Source: Salinisphaera sp049568105
GTDB taxonomy: Bacteria > Pseudomonadota > Gammaproteobacteria > Nevskiales > Salinisphaeraceae
NCBI RefSeq assembly: GCF_049568105.1
Contig: NZ_CP145335.1
Location: 1,302,001 to 1,366,000 of the forward strand
Length of the DNA stretch: 64,000 nucleotides
Reading direction: 5' to 3'
Made by a program: the position numbers and the translations under genes. Below the pieces are notes generated by a model. The model did not search any database. It was given only the letters and a program-made list of their open reading frames with translations, and was not told where the DNA came from. Every line of letters begins with the position of its first letter. Position 1 is the first letter of the stretch. Shown piece by piece: positions 17,906-25,554 of this stretch.

Positions 17906-19399
17906 ATGGCAATCGGCGTTTGGATCAGTTTGATCCTTTACTTTGTTCTGATGCTGGCCATCGGCTTCTATGCCTGGCGCAAGTCCACCTCTTCCTCGGA
18001 AGAGTATATGTTGGGGGGGCGTAATCTCAGTCCGGCTGTGGCAGCACTGTCCGCCGGGGCCTCGGATATGAGCGGCTGGTTGCTCTTGGGCTTGCCAGGC
18101 GCGCTCTATGCATCCGGTCTCGTCGAGGCTTGGATCGGCATCGGGCTGTTTGTTGGCGCACTGGTCAATTGGATCGTTGTGGCGCCGCGCTTGCGTGAGC
18201 AGACGGAACGCTACGACAACAGTTTGACGATCCCCGAGTTTCTGTCGAACCGCTTCCCCAGCAAAGCCTTCGCGCTTAGAACGGTTTCCGCGATCATCAT
18301 CGTGCTTTTCTTCGCGGTCTACACTGCTTCGGGGCTGGTCGCGGGGGGGAAACTCTTTACCAGTGCCTTCGGCGGGGTGATCAGCGCCGGGTCTTTTAGC
18401 GATTACTCGGTCGGCGTCTGGGTCACTCTGGGTATCGTGCTCACGTATACCGTCGTGGGCGGCTTTCTTGCGGTCAGCCTGACTGACTTCGTCCAGGGCT
18501 GCATTATGATGCTGGCTCTGATCATTATGCCGCTGGTGGTGCTGTTCGGCAGCGGCGGCGGCGGTTTCGATCAAGCGTCTCAAACCTTGGCGCAGGTTGA
18601 TCCCAATTTTCTGTCCTGGACGAACGGCCTGTCCGTTATCGGATTCTTCTCGGCTGTGACCTGGGGGCTAGGGTATTTCGGTCAGCCGCACATCATCGTG
18701 CGTTTTATGGCGGTTCGTTCTGTTTCGGAAGTGCCCAAGGCCCGTAATATCGGGATGACGTGGATGGCGATTTCGCTGGCCGGCGCTATCAGTCTGGGCG
18801 TGTTCGGCCGCGCTTATGCGGTCCGCAATGGCTTGGACGTGGGGGATCCCGAAACGATTTTCATCGTTTTGGCCAACCTGCTGTTCAACCCGCTGATCAC
18901 AGGATTTTTATACGCCGCCCTATTGGCAGCGATCATGAGTACGATCTCGAGCCAGCTTCTGGTGTCTTCATCCTCATTGACCGAAGATTTCTATCGGCTG
19001 TTTCTACGTAAAGAAGCGACTGAAAAGGAAAGCGTGCTGGTGGGCCGCTTGAGCGTGTTGCTGGTAGGTATCGTTGCTGCCTTCATCGCGAGCGATCCTA
19101 ATTCTCAGGTATTGGGATTAGTCAGCCATGCCTGGGCGGGGTTCGGTGCGGCTTTCGGGCCGTTGGTGATTCTGTCGCTCACTTGGTCGCGTATGTCGGG
19201 GAGTGGGGCAGTCGCGGGGTTGGTTGCCGGCGCGATCGCCGTGATTGTGTGGATCCTGCTGGGCTGGAACGCCAGTTTCTTAGGCGGGCCGGGCGTATAC
19301 GAGATCATTCCAGGTTTCATCGTTTCCTGGGCGGCGATTTATCTCGTCAGCCTGGCGACCCAGACGAGTGGCGAGTATCGAGCAATCCAGTCCGATTAA
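17906..19399 (+). CDS. putP: Sodium/proline symporter
   Basis: 497 residues, normal for PutP of the sodium:solute symporter family, with about 13 membrane segments. Family features are LGGRNLSPAVAALSAGASDMSGW in the first third (written in part; the SAGASDMSGW block is diagnostic), TVVGGFLAVSLTDF and LLAAIMSTISSQLLVSSSSL (about residue 345). It imports proline with Na+ across the inner membrane, for nutrition or as a compatible solute, which would suit a saline habitat. It is unrelated to the glycan genes and separates the LPS block from the EPS block. Confidence 0.93.
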   Translation: MAIGVWISLILYFVLMLAIGFYAWRKSTSSSEEYMLGGRNLSPAVAALSAGASDMSGWLLLGLPGALYASGLVEAWIGIGLFVGALVNWIVVAPRLREQTERYDNSLTIPEFLSNRFPSKAFALRTVSAIIIVLFFAVYTASGLVAGGKLFTSAFGGVISAGSFSDYSVGVWVTLGIVLTYTVVGGFLAVSLTDFVQGCIMMLALIIMPLVVLFGSGGGGFDQASQTLAQVDPNFLSWTNGLSVIGFFSAVTWGLGYFGQPHIIVRFMAVRSVSEVPKARNIGMTWMAISLAGAISLGVFGRAYAVRNGLDVGDPETIFIVLANLLFNPLITGFLYAALLAAIMSTISSQLLVSSSSLTEDFYRLFLRKEATEKESVLVGRLSVLLVGIVAAFIASDPNSQVLGLVSHAWAGFGAAFGPLVILSLTWSRMSGSGAVAGLVAGAIAVIVWILLGWNASFLGGPGVYEIIPGFIVSWAAIYLVSLATQTSGEYRAIQSD

Positions 19400-20078
19400 A
19401 GAACCCGTCAAAGGCGTGGGAGGGTTGCGGCTATAGGTGGCCGCGACCCGCGGTATGGCCTGTACTATCCGGCTCTCGAAATACCGGGATTGAAAGCAAG
19501 AAAGCGGTCGGCGCGACGCCGGTGGCTTGCACGTTGCAAGGTCTACTCGAGAGTCGCTGACCGGGTGAGCTCGATCAGCGCTCGTCAAGAGTCGGCCCCG
19601 AATATATGCGCTGCGAGTTGAGCCAACCGATCCTGTATCCTGTGGCGTGCCTGGAGTACGGCCCCGAATCTGCGCCGCCCACCTTTTCGTTGGTCCTCAC
19701 TTTTTCAGCTTTTGCTTGAAAGTTCCAGACCCGGTATCGGGCGAAACAGGGCGACCGGTCACAGCTGACTGCGCCAAACTTCGACTCAAACCACGATCGT
19801 TTGATAAAGCGGCATGATTGGCCGTTTATCGTCGATTGGCGTATCGATATTCCTTCTATACTAACCTTCGAGAAATGACCGGAAGCTTCGGTCGTCCTCG
19901 ATGTGAAAGTGTGCCAGGCCCAACGTATTTAAAACCCATGTAGGGCTCGCCGCGCAGATGAATAAATCACGAGGATGCGGTGTGAAGCGTTTTCTCTGCC
20001 GCGATCTAGCGGTGCTTTGGGGGATCGCCTTGAACGGCTGACCGGTCGTGGCAGTCGGCATTTTTTCGAAACTGATAT
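19400..20078. other. Non-coding region upstream of the c-di-GMP riboswitch
   Basis: A 10-bp stem (GGGTTGCGGC/GCCGCGACCC, one G-T pair, 8-base loop) at 19422-19449 starts 23 bp after putP and may end its transcript, though no U-tract follows. A short perfect inverted repeat (CTTGCA-CGT-TGCAAG) is at 19526-19540. TATACT at 19857-19862 is a fair -10. No gene is recognised. The promoter of the riboswitch transcript must lie in the right half. Confidence 0.4.
19422..19449 (+). terminator. Hairpin after putP, possible terminator
   Basis: Ten base pairs (one T-G) close an 8-base loop directly downstream of the putP stop. The position fits a terminator, but the following bases (GCGGTATGG) are not U-rich, so it may be Rho-dependent or merely protect the 3' end. 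Confidence 0.4.
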
Positions 20079-20175
20079 CTCAGGACAAAGGCAAAACTGT
20101 CGAAAGACAGTGACGCAAAGCCACGGATCTAAAGCACGTTGACGCGTGCCAAGACCGCCGGGTTGCCGCTGGGTC
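20079..20175 (+). ncRNA. Cyclic di-GMP-I riboswitch aptamer (GEMM)
   Basis: The sequence has the conserved parts of the GEMM aptamer in order: AAAGGCAAAA, a hairpin closed by a GAAA tetraloop (CTGTC-GAAA-GACAG at 20097-20110), the near-invariant GACGCAAAGCC (20112-20122), CGGATCTAAAG, a second hairpin (GCACG...CGTGC), and CCGGGTTGCCG at the 3' end, the tetraloop-receptor strand. These elements bind c-di-GMP. It lies ~100 bp before the lipoprotein gene at 20274 on the same strand. The 3' end of the aptamer overlaps a terminator hairpin (separate entry). Exact 5' limit is approximate. Confidence 0.93.
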
Positions 20176-20204
20176 AAACCAGACGGCGAATTTTGGATTT
20201 TTTT
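20165..20204 (+). terminator. Riboswitch expression platform: intrinsic terminator overlapping the aptamer
   Basis: GCCGCTGG (20165-20172) can pair with CCAG-A-CGGC (20079-style right arm at 20179-20187) to give an 8-bp stem with one bulge and a 6-base loop. AATTTTGGATTTTTTT follows, a good U-tract ending at 20204. The left arm uses the GTTGCCG strand that the aptamer needs when bound, so aptamer and terminator exclude each other. This predicts that c-di-GMP turns expression on (inference). Confidence 0.75.
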
Positions 20205-20273
20205 CAAGATTCCGCGTTGTGTCGTCTGATTTGCGCTCGCGACGGAATCCTCACTCAATGAGGGACCCGGTCC

Positions 20274-22826
20274 ATGTTGTGTCGTTTAGTGGGAACGTGT
20301 GTCTGCCTGTTTTCTTTGGTCGCGTTTGCCGGCTGTAACGGATCCGGCGGAGGCTCCGACGAAAAAGCCTCTTCCAGTAGCCAAACCGCCAGTGTCGGCA
20401 ACTCCTCCGACAGTGATAACGAAGAAGGTTCCGGCTCGGATCAGAGCGACACTGCTTCGAGCGGCACGAGCGAGCCATCCAATCAGAATGCGAGTTCGAG
20501 CGATGACCAAACGTCGCCCGATCAAGCCAATTCGTCGGACAGCTCGGACAACGATCCGATACCAGAGCAGACGATCAGGCCATCCGACGGTGGCGGCTCA
20601 ACTAACGTCGATGAAGACGATGGGGCATCCGATGTGGCCGACGGTTCATCCGAGGACGATGCATCCTGGTCGAATGGCGATGATACGAACCTGGGCGTGG
20701 GTGAAGCAGGCAACGAGAATGATGATGATAGCGCGGTTTCTGACGGCGAGCCGGCTCCATCCGAGTACATAACGGATGTCGTAATTCATAACCAGGGCCA
20801 AGCTGCTACGGGCGTCGAAAATGTCAGCTTCGGCCAAGTATTCGCCGATGGCGATGTTGCAAGGGCACAGCATGTCGTGGCCGTTATCGACGGTTCGACC
20901 GTGCCGACCCAAGTCGATCGAAAAGCAACTTGGTCGAGTGGCTCGTTGCGACATGCCGTGATCACGATCCAGGCCCCGGCTTTGACATCAGGCGGCAGCC
21001 AGCGGGTACAACTATATGCGGTGGGTCGCGCGTCGAATAGCGGCTTTAAGACGCTCACGATTAACGATCTGCTGGGTACGAACTTCAGTGCTGAGGTTCG
21101 CGTGCGCCAGAACGGCACGACCTATACAGCCGATGCACGCCGTGCTCTAGAACGTGTGGCTCAACTTGGCAGCTGTTCAGCGTGGGGGCAGGCCAGCTGC
21201 AAACGTTGGCTGGCCGGGGGATTGGCCAGTGAATGGATCGTGCCAGCGACCTTGACTACAGGTAATGCGGACACGCCGCGTTTACGAGTCTACTTCAATG
21301 TGCGGGCCTATCGTGGCACGTCTGGCGGCATCGCCAACGTACGAGTCGATTCGGTTATAGAGAACGATCTCACCTATGCTATTAAACCGAATAACGTCAG
21401 TTATTCGGCCCATATTGCGGTTGGCGACAACCAGTATAGTGTTGACGGCCTGACCCACTACAGCCAAACACGTTGGCATCACGTACTTTGGACCCGGTCG
21501 GCGCCGGAGCTGTATGTCGAGCCATCGGTGAAATACCTCCAATCAACCGGTGCCATATCCAACTATGCGGACCTGTCGCCGTCTGAAGATTTTTTAGATT
21601 CGGTGCGTCAACAAGTCATGCCGATGCATCATGGAGATCAGACTCCTGATATGGGCGCTACTGGAGCGCAGGCAGGGATTGGGCCCTTGCCCCGTTGGAC
21701 ATCGACTTTTGTCGTTTCAGGCGATCGCCGCGCCTTCAACTGGATGTTGGCGAACGACGATGCTGTGGGAAGCTACAGCTTTCACTATCGAGATAGTCAC
21801 TCGGGACGGCCGGTTACGATCGTAGACTATCCGTATATCACTATCGCGGGTTTGAACTGGGCACGGCGGGCAGGCGGCAGTTATGAGCGAGATCTGCTGC
21901 CATCCTGTGAAACCACGTGCAGTAATCCTAACCATTTCGATATGGCCCATCATCCCTCGATTGGCTATGTTCCATACCTGGTTACGGGCGATTTTTATTA
22001 TTTAGAAGAGTTGCAGTTCACTGCGAGCTATATTGAGCTTTGGGCTAATCCTGGCTATCGAAATACCGATAAAGGACGTCTTCTCAGAGCGTATCAGCAA
22101 GTTCGTAGCCAAGCTTGGAACCTGCGCTCGATATCGGATGCTGCGTTTGCTACCCCAGACGACGATCCGATGAAATCTTATTTCGTTAATCAGATTGACT
22201 ATATTGTTCAGGATTATCTGGCCAACTATGTCGACGATACCGGCCATGAACTACATACGTTGGATGGATTTGGGGCCATTCATTATGCTTCTGGCTCTTC
22301 GGCCGATACAAGCATCCCGCCTTGGCAAGCTGATTTTTTTACTTGGGCGGCAGGGCACGCAGCTGAACAAGACGTGCCGGGTGCACAAAGGCTTAGGGAT
22401 TGGCTCTCGGTTTTTCATATCGGGTTAATGACTTCTGCTGAAGACGGGGATAAAAACGGCTTCTGCTGGGTCGCAGCTTCCGCATACAAGCTGAAAGTGC
22501 GCGACGAGAAAGATTCGCCAATCTATACAACCCTATCGGAAGTCTATGAAAATTCGTTTCCGCGATTGAACGGCCTCGAATGTGCCTCTCAAGCTATGGC
22601 GAACCAATTGTCGGCATCGGATGACCCTTTATCGGCGGGTGAGATGAAAGGGTATCCACACTCGCCAACTGGCTTTCCATCGAATCTTCAGATTGCGCTG
22701 GCTGTTTCTGCCGATACTGACTTGCCCGACGGGCATAAGGCTTGGAGGGTTTTCGAGAAGCGTAAAACGAAACCGGATTATTCAGATTACCCTAACTTCG
22801 CTGTTGTACCCCGCTCGGTTAGATAG
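20274..22826 (+). CDS. Large secreted lipoprotein, RIFT-barrel/toroid-like, possible polysaccharide-active protein
   Basis: 850 residues. A lipoprotein signal ends in LVAFAGC (Cys20). It is followed by a ~140-residue linker extremely rich in Ser, Asp, Glu and Gly. From ~165 a domain begins with FGQVFADGDVARA, QVDRKATWSSGSLRHAVI, the pattern of bacterial PcRGLX/YetA-like RIFT-barrel domains found in candidate polysaccharide lyases. The rest (~400-850) contains HHPSIGYVPYLVTGDFYY and repeated helices, suggesting an alpha/alpha toroid. It is paralogous over its length to the protein at 58248. Expected location: periplasm or outer membrane surface. Controlled by the upstream riboswitch; ribosome site GAGGGA, partly within a short hairpin (GGAC-CCG-GTCC). 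Polysaccharide binding or cleavage is inferred, not shown. Codon use looks AT-richer than that of the neighbours. Confidence 0.7.
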   Translation: MLCRLVGTCVCLFSLVAFAGCNGSGGGSDEKASSSSQTASVGNSSDSDNEEGSGSDQSDTASSGTSEPSNQNASSSDDQTSPDQANSSDSSDNDPIPEQTIRPSDGGGSTNVDEDDGASDVADGSSEDDASWSNGDDTNLGVGEAGNENDDDSAVSDGEPAPSEYITDVVIHNQGQAATGVENVSFGQVFADGDVARAQHVVAVIDGSTVPTQVDRKATWSSGSLRHAVITIQAPALTSGGSQRVQLYAVGRASNSGFKTLTINDLLGTNFSAEVRVRQNGTTYTADARRALERVAQLGSCSAWGQASCKRWLAGGLASEWIVPATLTTGNADTPRLRVYFNVRAYRGTSGGIANVRVDSVIENDLTYAIKPNNVSYSAHIAVGDNQYSVDGLTHYSQTRWHHVLWTRSAPELYVEPSVKYLQSTGAISNYADLSPSEDFLDSVRQQVMPMHHGDQTPDMGATGAQAGIGPLPRWTSTFVVSGDRRAFNWMLANDDAVGSYSFHYRDSHSGRPVTIVDYPYITIAGLNWARRAGGSYERDLLPSCETTCSNPNHFDMAHHPSIGYVPYLVTGDFYYLEELQFTASYIELWANPGYRNTDKGRLLRAYQQVRSQAWNLRSISDAAFATPDDDPMKSYFVNQIDYIVQDYLANYVDDTGHELHTLDGFGAIHYASGSSADTSIPPWQADFFTWAAGHAAEQDVPGAQRLRDWLSVFHIGLMTSAEDGDKNGFCWVAASAYKLKVRDEKDSPIYTTLSEVYENSFPRLNGLECASQAMANQLSASDDPLSAGEMKGYPHSPTGFPSNLQIALAVSADTDLPDGHKAWRVFEKRKTKPDYSDYPNFAVVPRSVR

Positions 22827-23348
22827 GGGCGAAGCTCAAGATTATTCAGGGTTGGGCGCCATTCGCAGGGGTGTTTAAAGCCCTGCTGAACGCCGGTTTG
22901 GTTGCCAGCGTAAGCTGGTCTGTCATGAGTTACAGGCAGTGTAAATAAAGCGCCAGCGTAGCGTCATAGACAGTTGCTACGGGGCAAGCCATGCAAGCGT
23001 TACGCCTGCTTGAAAGTATCACCTATTGCTCGCTTACTCATGGCATCACTTTGGTGAGTTATCATGAGTTGGATATAGCTATTTGGCGTCGCTTGGAAAA
23101 CGGTTAAAAAGTCCAAGCAATAATCCAATATTATTGGGTTTGGCATGGCGCATCATTGAACAGAAATAGAAGTGCTCCAAATCTTCGAGGTATAGAGCTA
23201 AGCAATGAGATGAAGTGCTGTTAGGCTATCTGCCTTTAACTCAAGGTAACCGCGCCATGGATGTCATTTGGTTATGAAGAGTTCGTGGGTCGACCCGGTT
23301 TGGCCTATATCGTTGTGAAATACTCGACAGGAAAGCGATAGGACCAAA
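22827..23348. other. 522-bp intergenic region upstream of wecB
   Basis: No gene recognised. GCAGGG/CCCTGC (22865-22886) forms a 6-bp stem with a 10-base loop after the lipoprotein gene, without a U-tract. A near-perfect palindrome AATCCAATA-T-TATTGGGTT is centred at 23131 and looks more like a protein-binding site than a hairpin because its loop is one base. The stretch is AT-richer than the flanking genes. The wecB promoter must lie here but I cannot place it. Confidence 0.4.
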
Positions 23349-24449
23349 GTGCCTAAAAAAATTGATTTGATTGCGGCGGCGAGACCCAATTTTATGAAGG
23401 TTGCGCCGCTGTTCCACGCTTTATCGGCACAGCCGTGGTGTGAAGTGCGACTGGTTCATACTGGACAGCATTACGACGCCAATATGTCGGATGCTTTTTT
23501 CGCCGACTTTGATTTGCCTAAGCCAGATCTTCATCTCGGAATTGGTTCGGGGACCCATGCCGAGCAGACTGGCCGGACTTTGATGGCTTACGAGCAGGCA
23601 TGTTTGGCCGATCGACCCGATTGGACCATCGTTGTCGGCGATGTGAATGCCACGATCGCCTGTGCCTTGGCGGCCAGCAAGCTGCATATTCCCGTGGCAC
23701 ATTTGGAAGCCGGGCTACGCAGTCGCGATCGCTACATGCCGGAAGAGATCAACCGGATTCTCACCGATGCCATTGCCGACGTGCTATGGACGCCGTCGAT
23801 TGACGCGAACGAGAACCTGGCCGCCGAAGGCATCGCGGAACAGCGTATCGAGTTCGTAGGCAACATCATGCTCGATACCTTCGAGTTGATGCGTGGGCGT
23901 ATCGAAAGCCAGGGTAAGCGTGACGAACTCGGACTCTCGGTACGAGAGTATGCGGTCGTGACCCTGCATCGTCCGGGTAATGTCGACAGCCCGGAGACGC
24001 TCGAAACGCTCGTTGAAGCGTTAGTACGACTCAGCACAGAGGTGACGCTCGTTTTTGCGGTACATCCGCGAACGCGGAATCGGCTCGAGCAGCACGCGCT
24101 CTTGGAGCGGTTGCAGGCAGCCAGTGGTATGCGCCTGATCGAGCCCCAAGGCTATATCGATTTCATGAACCTTGTCACCGGCGCGGCCCTGACGATTACA
24201 GACTCCGGTGGGATGCAAGAAGAGACCACCTATCTTGGCATTCCATGTTTGACCGTTCGCCCGACAACTGAGCGTCCGATTACGGTGGAGCAGGGCAGCA
24301 ATCGCTTGATCGGCGCGAGCGAGTTGTTGTCGGCGGCTCAGGCTGTGCTGAAAGGTGAGTGCTGTTATACAGCAAGCCGCCCTGAGCTGTGGGACGGCCA
24401 GACTGCTGGGCGCATCGTGGCCGATTTGGCACGACGAGCTGGCAAGTAG
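23349..24449 (+). CDS. wecB: UDP-N-acetylglucosamine 2-epimerase (non-hydrolysing)
   Basis: 366 residues from a GTG at 23349, normal for WecB. Diagnostic blocks: AARPNFMKVAPL at the N-terminus (where most relatives have GTRPE), HTGQHYD, VVGDVNAT, AHLEAGLRS, MPEEINRI, VTLHRPGNVD, ITDSGGMQEE and LTVRPTTERPIT. It converts UDP-GlcNAc to UDP-ManNAc in the cytosol. That supplies the EPS repeat unit, or ManNAc-type precursor for a NeuB enzyme such as the one at the window's left edge (inference). The PEP-CTERM gene follows 160 bp later. Confidence 0.95.
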   Translation: MPKKIDLIAAARPNFMKVAPLFHALSAQPWCEVRLVHTGQHYDANMSDAFFADFDLPKPDLHLGIGSGTHAEQTGRTLMAYEQACLADRPDWTIVVGDVNATIACALAASKLHIPVAHLEAGLRSRDRYMPEEINRILTDAIADVLWTPSIDANENLAAEGIAEQRIEFVGNIMLDTFELMRGRIESQGKRDELGLSVREYAVVTLHRPGNVDSPETLETLVEALVRLSTEVTLVFAVHPRTRNRLEQHALLERLQAASGMRLIEPQGYIDFMNLVTGAALTITDSGGMQEETTYLGIPCLTVRPTTERPITVEQGSNRLIGASELLSAAQAVLKGECCYTASRPELWDGQTAGRIVADLARRAGK

Positions 24450-24609
24450 CGTATGGATAGTGAGCATCGATGAATTGTCGGCAAACGAAACAGCTTTTGA
24501 GCGCCCCGACCGATGGCGGCAAGTTACGCTAAAAAGAGCTTGGATAATCGATCTGATTGCTATATCGTAGGAATCGTTAATGCACCTTCGTGCGGAGCGG
24601 AGTTTTTCA

Positions 24610-24924
24610 ATGAAAAACAAAATCGCCTTAAAGCCTCGTTTTGCCAGCATCGCAGCACGCTGCGCTCTGGTTGCAGTATGTGCTGCCGCGGCGCCAGCGG
24701 CGTTAGCAACCAATACACAGTCCGCCCCTGAAGGAGCTGGGTATTTGTTGTCTTATAATGGTCATCATTACCAAGGCGGCTCCTTTGGAGACGGTAACGG
24801 CGTAGGCGGCTGGAGTAGTCGTCAAGATGTGCCTGAGCCGGCGACTTGGGGCATGTTCGGTCTTGGCCTTGCGATGATCGGAATGGGTGCCGCAGCGCGC
24901 CGGCGGCGCTCGGAAAGAAGCTAA
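24610..24924 (+). CDS. Small PEP-CTERM sorting-domain protein, exosortase substrate
   Basis: 104 residues. An N-terminal signal peptide has a basic start (MKNKIALKPR), a hydrophobic core and a likely cut after PAALA near residue 34. A short Gly/Ser/His/Tyr-rich middle of about 45 residues follows. The C-terminus is a textbook PEP-CTERM tail: VPEPATWG, a hydrophobic helix (MFGLGLAMIGMGAA), then RRRR. Exosortase A is expected to cut at the PEP motif and the product to be released or attached at the cell surface or in the matrix. An upstream in-frame ATG at 24580 is less likely. The role of the mature peptide is unknown. Confidence 0.92.
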   Translation: MKNKIALKPRFASIAARCALVAVCAAAAPAALATNTQSAPEGAGYLLSYNGHHYQGGSFGDGNGVGGWSSRQDVPEPATWGMFGLGLAMIGMGAAARRRRSERS

Positions 24925-24928
24925 ACCG

Positions 24929-24973
24929 CTCGCTGACTAGTCGCTATATAGCGAGAAAAGCAAAATAGCGAGG
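24929..24973. promoter_or_regulatory. Palindrome cluster with repeated CTCGCT/AGCGAG half-sites
   Basis: A perfect 14-bp palindrome TCGCTATATAGCGA lies at 24941-24954. A same-sense CTCGCT copy is at 24929-24934 and an extra TAGCGAG at 24967-24973, all within 45 bp of the PEP-CTERM gene's stop. Such an array could bind a dimeric regulator or form an RNA hairpin at the transcript's 3' end; no factor is suggested by the sequence. Confidence 0.35.
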
Positions 24974-24994
24974 CGCTCTCAGTGTCTCGAATTA

Positions 24995-25024
24995 AAGCCT
25001 TTGGTTTGCGCCAAGGGCTTTTTT
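24995..25024 (+). terminator. Rho-independent terminator after the PEP-CTERM gene
   Basis: AAGCCTTTGG pairs with CCAAGGGCTT (10 bp including one T-G) around the 6-base loop TTTGCG, and the right arm runs directly into TTTTA. Stem, loop and U-tract all fit a strong intrinsic terminator. It separates the wecB/PEP-CTERM unit from the EPS cluster starting at 25555. Confidence 0.9.
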
Positions 25025-25554
25025 ATTGCGTAACGTTCAGGCAGGTCGGCTGGTTAAAGCGCTGTAGCGCTCTTTAAACCGTCTAATCTGTCGTAAAACT
25101 TTGCAGTTTGGGCTTTGGTTGTAAAACGCTGTTTTGAAAGAAATTTATTTTAACGTTTTGTTCGGCTACGATCTGTCGATTAGCCCCGGGGTTGCTTTGG
25201 ACAATTTTGTTTTCTACGTAAGTGTATGTTTATAAAAGAAATATTTCGATTTCTTGGGGTTGCGCATAGGGTCTGGAGGTGGTCTCTCGGCTCTCTTTAG
25301 CGTTCGGGCCCAAGACGGGGAGTAACCGTTATTATCGAAAAAAATGTCGAAAAAATTTACGCAATGCGGACATTGGGCGATTGTTTTGCGATAGCATGGC
25401 GCCAGAGGTTTGGGGGCGTTCTCAAGAAAATCGTTCGAGACGGATGCCGCGTTTGGTTCGCGTTACGCAAACCATCGTTAGTATGCCGGCCGAGTCACGT
25501 CAGGTTATTCAATTAGCCGTTCATTCTTTGGACGCCGTCATTATTTAGGGAGTC
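25025..25554. other. Long leader region upstream of the EPS cluster
   Basis: 530 bp, AT-rich in its centre. An interrupted inverted repeat (GGTTAAAGCGCT / AGCGCTCTTTAAACC) is at 25052-25080. A possible sigma-54 site is listed separately. The 89-codon frame at 25279-25548 has no ribosome site or domain and is not called. The length suggests a regulated promoter region for the EPS genes, in keeping with the sigma-54 activator PrsR encoded downstream. Confidence 0.4.
25375..25390 (+). promoter_or_regulatory. Possible sigma-54 promoter (-24/-12) for the EPS cluster
   Basis: GGC at 25376-25378 and TTTTGC at 25384-25389 place GG and GC with exactly 10 bases between, as sigma-54 requires (TGGCAC-N5-TTGC consensus). 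Only the GGC and TTGC cores match; the rest does not. It lies ~165 bp before the EpsB-like gene. PrsR encoded downstream is a sigma-54 activator, which makes such a site expected, but this match alone is weak. Confidence 0.3.

Noticed and set aside
23122..23140. AATCCAATA-T-TATTGGGTT palindrome as a terminator
   Set aside because: A one-base loop cannot form a hairpin and no U-tract follows; at most a protein-binding site.
24427..24443. TGGCAC near the wecB stop as a sigma-54 promoter for the PEP-CTERM gene
   Set aside because: The bases at the -12 position are TG rather than GC; spacing fails.
25279..25548. 89-codon open frame upstream of the EPS cluster
   Set aside because: No ribosome site at its start, unlikely composition and no recognisable features; more likely part of the promoter/leader region.
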